Source of the DNA: Desulfobacterales bacterium
GTDB taxonomy: Bacteria; Desulfobacterota; DSM-4660; Desulfatiglandales; B25-G16
Assembly: GCA_013375385.1 (NCBI GenBank)
Contig: JABXJY010000198.1
Coordinates: 1-5,086 of the forward strand
DNA: 5,086 bases
Direction of reading: 5' to 3'
Of the stretch, positions 1 through 5,086 are shown piece by piece. How positions within the stretch are numbered: the stretch's first letter is position 1; every line of letters starts with the position of its first letter. The notes under the pieces are model-generated. The model saw nothing but the letters and a program-made list of their open reading frames with translations. It was not told the origin of the DNA and made no database searches. The position numbers were made by a program, and so were the translations under genes.

Positions 1-1
1 G

Positions 2-64
2 TGGGAGGGCATAATTTTTCTTGTTTTGTATGTGAGTTATGTTATTTTTCTCATAATCCAATAA
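2..64 (+). CDS. C-terminal tail of a probable CaCA-family calcium/sodium antiporter (5' truncated by window edge)
   Basis: Frame 2 is open from the window edge to a TAA at 62-64 and encodes 20 residues. They begin Trp-Glu-Gly and continue as one hydrophobic helix (Ile-Ile-Phe-Leu-Val-Leu-Tyr-Val-Ser-Tyr-Val). Antiporters of the YrbG type often end in just this way: an Arg-x-Glu-Gly start to the last helix, a Leu-Tyr-Val-x-Tyr core, and a stop straight after the helix. Such proteins exchange Ca2+ for Na+ across the inner membrane. The stop lies 16 bp before a terminator-like hairpin, as expected for a gene end. The neighbouring genes are also ion transporters. Only 20 residues are visible, so the family call rests on pattern memory. 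Another polytopic membrane protein is possible. Confidence 0.45.
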   Translation, partial: WEGIIFLVLYVSYVIFLIIQ

Positions 65-80
65 TACCATTTTCGAAGAT

Positions 81-113
81 GGATTACATTATACGGAAGG
101 GTAATCCTTTTTT
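81..113 (+). terminator. Probable Rho-independent terminator of the upstream membrane-protein gene
   Basis: GGATTAC at 81-87 pairs perfectly with GTAATCC at 101-107 across a 13-nt loop, and six T residues follow at 108-113. It sits 17 bp after the stop at 62-64. The 7-bp stem has only three G-C pairs and the loop is long, so termination may be modest. It separates the upstream gene from the CNNM-family gene, which implies that the latter has its own promoter in 114-394. Confidence 0.5.
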
Positions 114-196
114 CGGCTAGTTTTTCTCGCAATGCAGTAGCCTATCATCCCTTTATTCCCATTAGGACGGACGACTGGACCTTAAGGCCACGTAGC

Positions 197-210
197 TGTT
201 AAAAATAACA
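197..210. repeat. 14-bp inverted repeat, possible operator
   Basis: TGTTA at 197-201 and TAACA at 206-210 form a perfect inverted repeat around AAAA. It lies about 185 bp upstream of the gene at 395, where a regulator could bind. It is AT-rich and short enough to be chance, and no regulator family is implied. Confidence 0.25.
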
Positions 211-244
211 TGTGCAACCAAGAGTTAAGGTTATCGCATTCCAT

Positions 245-262
245 CGGTGGGAGAGCGGTGGG
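245..262. repeat. Tandem CGGTGGG heptamer, 11-bp period
   Basis: CGGTGGG occurs at 245-251 and again at 256-262. The repeat distance of 11 bp is about one helical turn, so a dimeric regulator could contact both copies on one DNA face. The second copy runs into GTGGGCCAC, itself a near-palindrome. The location between a terminator and a transporter gene suits an operator, but no known site is recognised. Confidence 0.3.
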
Positions 263-394
263 CCACAAGACATGTGACCTCAAGAGATCGAATTCACTTA
301 AACCTATGACGATTCTGTGGATTTACTATCCAGACATCACCACTTAGAGGAGTTTTCGTCCAGATAGATTTCAACAGGCATCTAGGAGAAAGCA

Positions 395-1405
395 ATGGGA
401 GAATCTAATCTTATATTGATGGTTATTTTTTTGGTAGTGCTCTTAGTTCTTTCTGCCTTTTTTTCGGGCTCTGAAACAGCCCTTATGGCCCTTAGCAGGT
501 TGCGCCTGAGACACCTGGCAGAGACTAAGCCCAAGAGGGCCAATATCGTAGAGCATATCTTGAAAAAGCCAGAAAAACTCATTGGGACCATTTTACTGGG
601 AAATAATCTGGTTAATGTGGCCATGTCAGCTATTGCGACGGCAATCGCCATCTCTATTTGGGGAGTCAGGGGCATAGCATACGTAACTGCCGTGTTAACG
701 CTTGTTATCTTGATTTTCGCTGAGATCACCCCCAAGGTGTATGCCAAATATTTCAATGAACGTATATCCTTTATTACTGCCCCGGTTCTCAATGTGATTA
801 TGGCGATACTCAATCCCGTGGTAGTTGTGGTCACCTATATTAGCACCAAGGTTTTAGCTATGATAGGTGTCGATGTTTCAAAGATAAAGAGACCCCTGAT
901 GACCGAGGAGGAAATACAAACCTGTATTAAGATGGGGTGGGATGAGGGTGCGATCACCGCAGAGGAGAGAAAGATGCTCTCGAAGGTTTTTACCTTGAAC
1001 GATAAGACCGTCGGGCAAGTGATGGTTCCCAAGGAAAAAATGGCGGTTCTCGACCTCAATGCGTCTATAACAGAGCTCACGAAAAACATTGTGAAAACCG
1101 GCTACTCACGCTTTCCGGTGAAAAAGGGGGATGATTTGGAAATAGTGGGCTTTGTCCACGGAAAGGACATCCTGCGCTTTCTAAATAGAAAAAAGCCAAG
1201 GTCCTTGAAAAAGATCATGAGACCCCCCTATTTTGTTTCAGCCGACAAAAAAATAGACGCCCAGCTTCGCAGCTTCCAGGCCAAAAAACTCCATCAGGCC
1301 GTTGTGCTTGATAACGATGGAAAAGTAGCAGGTCTTATCACGCTGGAGGATATGCTGGAGGAATTGGTAGGGAGCATCCAGGATGAACATGACTTGGGGG
1401 AGTGA
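395..1405 (+). CDS. CNNM/CorC-family (DUF21 plus CBS pair) divalent-cation transporter, short form
   Basis: This 336-residue inner-membrane protein belongs to the CNNM/CorB/CorC family, whose members export or exchange Mg2+ (some were named haemolysins). Residues 1 to about 155 form the DUF21 domain, with hydrophobic helices near 5-27, 62-88, 92-115 and 125-150. It has the Ser-Gly-Ser-Glu-Thr motif at 24-28, Leu-Gly-Asn-Asn-Leu-Val-Asn at 68-74, and Glu-Ile-Thr-Pro-Lys at 110-114. These belong to the family's ion-binding core. An acidic helical linker (about 170-200) leads to two CBS domains (about 207-263 and 274-330) with Gly-Tyr-Ser-Arg-Phe-Pro-Val at 236-242 and Gly-Leu-Ile-Thr-Leu-Glu-Asp at 313-319, the nucleotide-contacting pattern. 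It stops right after CBS2, so the C-terminal CorC_HlyC domain of the roughly 430-residue forms is absent. AGGAGA at 384-389 gives good spacing to this ATG. Confidence 0.9.
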   Translation: MGESNLILMVIFLVVLLVLSAFFSGSETALMALSRLRLRHLAETKPKRANIVEHILKKPEKLIGTILLGNNLVNVAMSAIATAIAISIWGVRGIAYVTAVLTLVILIFAEITPKVYAKYFNERISFITAPVLNVIMAILNPVVVVVTYISTKVLAMIGVDVSKIKRPLMTEEEIQTCIKMGWDEGAITAEERKMLSKVFTLNDKTVGQVMVPKEKMAVLDLNASITELTKNIVKTGYSRFPVKKGDDLEIVGFVHGKDILRFLNRKKPRSLKKIMRPPYFVSADKKIDAQLRSFQAKKLHQAVVLDNDGKVAGLITLEDMLEELVGSIQDEHDLGE

Positions 1406-1539
1406 TGGTGTCTCAGCCGGTTTGAGAAAAAAGGGGTTTGATTCCGATGTAAGAAGAGATGGAGCAGCCAAGGGAGGAGACTATTGCTAGATGGCAGTGC
1501 AGGAAAGAAATAACCAATAACAACAAAAGGAGATTGAAG

Positions 1540-1974
1540 ATGTTTGAGAAGATCTTATACCCAACGGATTTTTCAGATGTATCGAAGAAGGCCCTGGACT
1601 ACCTCAAACAGTTAAAGGACGCCGGGACAAAAGAGATTATAGTTCTTCATGTCCTTGATGAAAGGGGAATTGAAGCTATGGGTCGGTACGCATCTGGGAG
1701 TTTCGATGAGGTGGTAAGAAGAATAGAAGAAGAGGCAAGGAGTGAAACACGCGCAATTGAAAAAGAGCTTAAGAAAAGCGGTTTTGATGTGAAGGTGAGA
1801 ATAGAGACTGGAATTCCCTTGAAGGAGATACTAAGGGTTGAGGAAGAGGAGGGGGTCTCCGTCATTGTCATCGGGTCTCATGGGAAGACAAACATTGAAG
1901 AAATGCTTCTCGGTTCTGTATCAGAAAAGGTGATAAGAATGGCTAAAAGGCCGGTTTTGACTATCAAGAGGTAG
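1540..1974 (+). CDS. Universal stress protein, UspA superfamily, ATP-binding type
   Basis: This 144-residue cytoplasmic protein is one Usp domain of normal length. It starts Met-Phe-Glu-Lys-Ile-Leu-Tyr-Pro-Thr-Asp-Phe-Ser, the usual first strand with its nucleotide-contacting Asp10. It carries Gly112-x2-Gly115-x9-Gly125-Ser126, the motif of ATP-binding Usps such as MJ0577, so it likely binds ATP rather than being a UspA-like non-binder. It ends Pro-Val-Leu-Thr-Ile-Lys-Arg, the usual last strand. I chose 1540 because AAGGAG (1527-1532) lies 7 nt upstream and the fold begins there. An in-frame ATG at 1459 would add 27 polar residues unlike any Usp. It follows the CNNM gene by 134 bp on the same strand and could share its transcript. 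Small Usps often sit beside transporters and may regulate them by binding nucleotide; that link is inference here. Confidence 0.92.
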   Translation: MFEKILYPTDFSDVSKKALDYLKQLKDAGTKEIIVLHVLDERGIEAMGRYASGSFDEVVRRIEEEARSETRAIEKELKKSGFDVKVRIETGIPLKEILRVEEEEGVSVIVIGSHGKTNIEEMLLGSVSEKVIRMAKRPVLTIKR

Positions 1975-2337
1975 GGCAGGAGATTTAAGGAAAAAAGTGC
2001 TATCAACAAAAGGATGTATGGCACCATAGATTTTTGAGATCTTGGAGCCGGAATTGCGGACTGAAGGATTGAGTTTTTTCTGGCCAGTTCATTATTGAGG
2101 ATGTAGACTAAAACAGTGCAGGCTTGTTGATAAAAGAGCGAGCATGGAAATCCCATACCTGCTGTTTCCTTAACCAGAAAAAAAACAGAACAAAAGGTGG
2201 AAGTTAGGTGGCGAATGACTTTCTGGAGATAGGGGTGAAACAGGCGGCTTAAATCCTGTCAAATCGATTAAGCAAGTGTGCCTTCCAAAAACTTGTGAGA
2301 AATGCATATCTAATTCCGACATCAAGGGAGGAAAATC
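1975..2337 (+). other. Noncoding gap between the Usp gene and mscS
   Basis: These 363 bp hold no gene I can support. The + strand has only tiny reading frames, such as 14 codons from GTG at 2209. A - strand frame at 1878-2156 overlaps the Usp gene and looks like nothing known. No clear terminator follows the Usp stop: the T-run at 2073-2078 has only a 3-bp stem ahead of it. No good sigma-70 promoter pair was found, although the gap length implies that mscS has its own. The one notable structure is the potential pseudoknot at 2240-2273. Confidence 0.5.
2240..2273 (+). promoter_or_regulatory. Possible H-type RNA pseudoknot in the mscS leader
   Basis: ACAGG (2240-2244) pairs with CCTGT (2255-2259). 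GCTTAA (2247-2252), which lies in the loop of that hairpin, pairs with TTAAGC (2268-2273) downstream. The two stems of 5 and 6 bp interleave as in a classical H-type pseudoknot, leaving a 2-nt loop, a 2-nt junction and an 8-nt A-containing third loop (CAAATCGA). It ends 64 nt before the mscS start. Small riboswitches such as preQ1 and SAM-II use this topology, but I do not recognise any conserved core. Chance pairing is quite possible. Confidence 0.25.
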
Positions 2338-3969
2338 ATGAAAGGCATTCGGAACTTAGTCAATCACTTTGTTACACTGCTAGAAAAGGTATCGACAGGT
2401 AATGAGCTTTGGCAGTTCACTGTTTCGCTTGTCATACTGTTTGCAGGTTTTCTGGCACTGGAATTACTCTGGCGGTACACTAATCGGCGCATTGAAACTA
2501 TTCTGAAGGAAAGAGGGTTTCATAATTGGGTTCCACATTTGTCGGGTTTTCTTCCCTCGCTCCGGTTGTTCTTTGCCGCCCTGCTCCTCAGGGTCGCAGA
2601 GGTTCCTCTCCGTCTACCCACACAGCTGATTACGATCCTCCATGGATTGGAGGCATTTTTGATTGCCTTAGCTTTCATATCCCTGTTCTTCCAAACTGTA
2701 CTGCTATTAGATCTTCTTTTTCTTTCCTTACCCTCAGGAGTAAGAAACAAGATCCCAGAACATACCCTGAACAATTTAAAAAGCATTCTGAGGATAATCG
2801 GAATTGTTGTAGTGGCAATAGTATTCGTGTACACACAGAAAACTCTTTTCCCAGAATGGCTATTGAAATCACCTTGGTGGCGGTACTTGGCTGTTCTGGT
2901 GGTGTTAGCTATCATCTTTATCGGGGGAAAGCTTCTTATTAGCTTCCTTGCCACCATGACAGTTGCCCTCAAAGAAACTGAGGAAAGAGCCCGTTTGAGG
3001 TTGGTTCTTCAAGCAGCATTATGGCCCATTCGGTTATTGCTGGTAGCTATTGGCGTTTACGCAATAAAGGAGCTTTTACTCCTGCCAGCAACAGCAGAGC
3101 GTATTGGTGGGACTGCGGTAGACGTGCTCGGCGCCATAGTGGTTGTCCTCTTCGCCTATCGGTTGCTGGATGTGCTCGAGTACGAATTAACACGATTCGC
3201 AAACAGAGAGGATACTAAGCTCGACCTGAACTTCGTAAAACTGGTCCGGATGATTACCCATGTGCTGGTTGTGGTGTTTGGCGGCATATATATCCTCCAA
3301 GCCATCACCGGTAAGCCACTGAATGCACTGCTGGCAGGTCTCGGAATCGGCGGCTTGGCGGTAGCCCTGGCAGCACAGGATACCTTGAAGAACTTTTTCG
3401 GCAGTATCATGATCATGCTGGATAAACCCTTCGTAGTGGGGAATCGGGTTGTCGTTGACGGTGTCGATGGGCCTGTTGAAGACATTGGTTTTCGGTGTAC
3501 GAGAATACGTACCTTAGAAGGACACCTGGTGGCGGTTCCCAACGAGAAGATGGCGAGAGTCAATATCGAGAACATTGGTCGGCGTCTCTCTATTCGCCGC
3601 CTTACCAATATTACCATCACCTACGACACCCTACCCGAGAAGGTAGAGCGGGCTTTAACGATCATTCGTGAGATCCTCGAGAGCCATGAGGGTATGGACC
3701 CGGAATTCCCTCCGCGGGCTTACTTCAATGAATTCAACGATGCCTCTTTAAACATACTGATGATCTATTGGTTCTTTCCACCTAACTACTGGGATTTTCT
3801 GGGCTTTAGCGAACGGGTGAACCTACGGATCATGCGGGCCTTTGAGGCGGAGGGGATCGAATTTGCCTTTCCAACCACAACAACGTATCTGGCTCAGGAC
3901 GATCGAAGGCCGCTTAGTATTACCATCGCAAGCGATCCAAAGTATCCAAGGCCGGATGAGAAGAGCTGA
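2338..3969 (+). CDS. MscS-family small-conductance mechanosensitive ion channel with extended N-terminal membrane region
   Basis: This 543-residue inner-membrane channel should open under membrane tension and release solutes on osmotic downshock. The MscS core is clear. The pore helix begins about residue 328, with a Gly/Ala pattern (Ala-Gly-Leu-Gly-Ile-Gly-Gly-Leu at 333-340) and Ala-Ala-Gln-Asp-Thr-Leu-Lys-Asn-Phe-Phe-Gly-Ser at 345-356. The beta domain follows (Lys-Pro-Phe-Val-Val-Gly at 363-368, Val-Glu-Asp-Ile-Gly-Phe-Arg at 380-386, Val-Pro-Asn-Glu at 400-403). An alpha/beta domain then runs to Phe-Ala-Phe-Pro-Thr-Thr near 509-514. E. coli MscS has 286 residues. The extra length is N-terminal: hydrophobic helices near 27-46, 69-89, 104-130, 149-167, 182-206, 225-248, 258-280 and 302-323. 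GGAGG at 2327-2331 sits 6 nt before the ATG. corA follows by 58 bp, probably in one operon. Confidence 0.93.
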   Translation: MKGIRNLVNHFVTLLEKVSTGNELWQFTVSLVILFAGFLALELLWRYTNRRIETILKERGFHNWVPHLSGFLPSLRLFFAALLLRVAEVPLRLPTQLITILHGLEAFLIALAFISLFFQTVLLLDLLFLSLPSGVRNKIPEHTLNNLKSILRIIGIVVVAIVFVYTQKTLFPEWLLKSPWWRYLAVLVVLAIIFIGGKLLISFLATMTVALKETEERARLRLVLQAALWPIRLLLVAIGVYAIKELLLLPATAERIGGTAVDVLGAIVVVLFAYRLLDVLEYELTRFANREDTKLDLNFVKLVRMITHVLVVVFGGIYILQAITGKPLNALLAGLGIGGLAVALAAQDTLKNFFGSIMIMLDKPFVVGNRVVVDGVDGPVEDIGFRCTRIRTLEGHLVAVPNEKMARVNIENIGRRLSIRRLTNITITYDTLPEKVERALTIIREILESHEGMDPEFPPRAYFNEFNDASLNILMIYWFFPPNYWDFLGFSERVNLRIMRAFEAEGIEFAFPTTTTYLAQDDRRPLSITIASDPKYPRPDEKS

Positions 3970-3975
3970 ATTTGC

Positions 3976-4018
3976 CCTCCTATCTCTCTCGATGAGATAA
4001 AATGATAAAAATAGGAGG
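3976..4018 (+). promoter_or_regulatory. Hairpin able to sequester the corA ribosome-binding site
   Basis: CCTCCTAT (3976-3983) is perfectly complementary to ATAGGAGG (4011-4018), which contains the corA Shine-Dalgarno core. A second small hairpin, TATCTC (3981-3986) with GAGATA (3994-3999), sits between the arms and shares three bases with the outer stem. The two can stack if the outer stem shrinks to 5 bp, or compete. The 5' arm starts 7 nt after the mscS stop (3967-3969), so a ribosome finishing mscS would cover it and free the site. That predicts translational coupling of corA to mscS. No ligand-binding core is visible. Confidence 0.45.
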
Positions 4019-4022
4019 TGAT
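4013..4022 (+). promoter_or_regulatory. Very strong Shine-Dalgarno site of corA
   Basis: AGGAGGTGAT is a 10-nt match to the complement of the typical bacterial 16S rRNA 3' end. Its GGAGG core ends 9 nt before the ATG at 4028, which fixes that start. A site this strong often goes with leader structure that restrains it, as the complementary arm at 3976-3983 suggests. Confidence 0.85.
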
Positions 4023-4027
4023 AAGAT

Positions 4028-4951
<924 letters not shown>

Positions 4952-4963
<12 letters not shown>

Positions 4964-5071
4964 CTCTTTGAAATTATGCTGCTAGTTTCAGCTCTTGTTC
5001 TGGTACTATCTCTTTTCTAATAGATGCTTTGGCACGAGACAAAACGGTCTCAACCGGGTTCATTCCCTGGA
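4952..5071 (-). mobile_element. Probable end of an insertion sequence interrupting corA (partial)
   Basis: Homology to CorA stops abruptly at 4951. The following 120 bp carry a - strand reading frame whose stop lies 22 bp from the junction, the usual layout of a transposase gene ending near an IS terminus. The presumed element end would read GTAAGACTTTAGCTC inward from 4952. The other end lies outside the window, so no inverted-repeat partner or target duplication can be checked. Short-read contigs commonly break in multicopy elements, which fits the contig ending here. The boundary is good to within a few bases. A chimeric assembly join to unrelated DNA is the main alternative. Confidence 0.42.
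4974..5069 (-). CDS. C-terminal 31 codons of an unidentified protein, possibly a transposase (5' truncated)
   Basis: On the - strand a frame is open from the adapter boundary to a TAA at 4974-4976. The visible residues start Gln-Gly-Met-Asn-Pro-Val-Glu-Thr-Val-Leu, have a Lys/Arg-rich stretch (Arg-Ala-Lys-Ala-Ser-Ile-Arg-Lys), and end Glu-Leu-Lys-Leu-Ala-Ala. The composition is protein-like and basic, and the stop lies close to the point where corA breaks. I do not recognise the family. A transposase is inferred only from its position in the presumed insertion. Confidence 0.35.
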   Translation of the reverse strand, partial: QGMNPVETVLSRAKASIRKEIVPEQELKLAA

Positions 5072-5086
5072 AGATCGGAAGAGCAC
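5072..5086. other. Illumina TruSeq adapter remnant at the contig end (artefact)
   Basis: The final 15 bases, AGATCGGAAGAGCAC, are identical to the first 15 bases of the standard TruSeq read-1 adapter. An exact match of this length placed precisely at the sequence end is untrimmed adapter from a short insert, not genomic DNA. It should be clipped. It also shows that the last bases before it were assembled from very few or single read-through reads. Confidence 0.95.

Larger units (their letters stand above)
114..394 (+). other. Noncoding leader upstream of the CNNM/CorC-family gene
   Basis: No coding region is visible on either strand here. The longest sensible start-to-stop runs are about a dozen codons, for example 306-347. 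The stretch should contain the promoter of the gene at 395, but I found no convincing -35/-10 pair. I compared it by eye with the M-box, yybP-ykoY and GEMM riboswitch patterns and saw none of their conserved cores. It contains an inverted repeat at 197-210, a tandem heptamer at 245-262, and the palindrome CCTTAAGG at 180-187. A GAGGAG motif at 346-351 resembles a ribosome site but has no start codon at usable spacing. Confidence 0.5.

Noticed and set aside
1..120. Frame 1 open from the window edge to TAG at 118-120, with a Cys-x2-Cys-x2-Cys run
   Set aside because: It competes with the frame 2 reading that looks like a membrane-protein tail, it would run through the terminator hairpin, and its sequence does not suggest a known fold.
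208..286. Imperfect direct repeat: ACATGTG then five bases then AAGAG at 208-224 and 270-286
   Set aside because: Only 13 of 17 positions agree and there are just two copies, so it could easily be chance. It is not a CRISPR or iteron array.
1411..1433. Hairpin TCTCA/TGAGA after the CNNM gene, as a terminator
   Set aside because: The stem is only 5 bp and is followed by A residues instead of T residues, so it does not resemble an intrinsic terminator on the + strand.
1459..1539. Longer N-terminus for the Usp protein, from an ATG at 1459
   Set aside because: The 27 added residues are polar and unlike any Usp N-terminus, while the ATG at 1540 has a better-placed AAGGAG and begins exactly at the conserved first strand.
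2026..2042. Possible sigma-54 promoter beginning TGGCAC
   Set aside because: The -12 half (TTGC at the required spacing) is missing; the sequence there is a run of T.
1878..2156. 92-codon reading frame on the - strand between the Usp gene and mscS
   Set aside because: It overlaps the last ~97 bases of the Usp gene in antisense, and the product matches no family I recognise. The hydrophobic patch is what random AT-rich sequence often gives.
2526..2942. 138-codon + strand frame, and a 150-codon - strand frame at 2520-2972, inside mscS
   Set aside because: Both overlap the clearly coding MscS frame and translate to compositionally odd, unrecognisable sequence. They are frame shadows.
3156..3620. 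154-codon - strand frame inside the MscS core
   Set aside because: It lies opposite the most conserved part of the channel gene, is rich in Ser, Thr, Pro and Arg as antisense shadows are, and has no recognisable domain.

Overview
The window looks like one end of a short-read metagenome contig from an uncultured bacterium. All complete genes lie on the + strand, GC is moderate, and the Shine-Dalgarno sites are strong. I could not fix the phylum. The gene set would fit a Desulfobacterota-like or other anaerobic Gram-negative lineage, but that is only an impression from protein style. Every recognisable gene concerns ion or osmotic homeostasis or stress.

Layout. Positions 2-64 are the last 20 codons of a membrane protein resembling the tail of a YrbG-type calcium/sodium antiporter. 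A hairpin followed by a T-run (81-113) comes next. A noncoding leader (114-394) carries small repeats. Positions 395-1405 encode a short CNNM/CorC-family transporter (DUF21 plus CBS pair, without the usual C-terminal domain). Positions 1540-1974 encode a single-domain UspA-type stress protein with an intact ATP-binding motif. A 363-bp noncoding gap (1975-2337) holds a possible H-type pseudoknot. Positions 2338-3969 encode a large MscS-family mechanosensitive channel with extra N-terminal membrane hairpins. Positions 4028-4963 encode a CorA magnesium channel that breaks off inside its first transmembrane helix.

The end of the window needs care. CorA follows its family up to a Pro-Leu-Thr at 4943-4951, then runs into unrelated DNA. 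That DNA carries, on the - strand, the C-terminal 31 codons of another protein. This fits an insertion sequence in corA at which the assembly broke, although a chimeric join is also possible. The last 15 bases (5072-5086) match the start of the Illumina TruSeq adapter and are not biological.

The genes together suggest handling of Mg2+ (CNNM, CorA), Ca2+/Na+ (antiporter tail), osmotic downshock (MscS) and general stress (Usp). mscS and corA are 58 bp apart and probably cotranscribed; the corA ribosome site can pair with a segment just after the mscS stop, which suggests translational coupling. I found no convincing undescribed multi-gene system. The most interesting signals are the corA leader hairpin, the corA break and the repeated membrane hairpins in the MscS protein.
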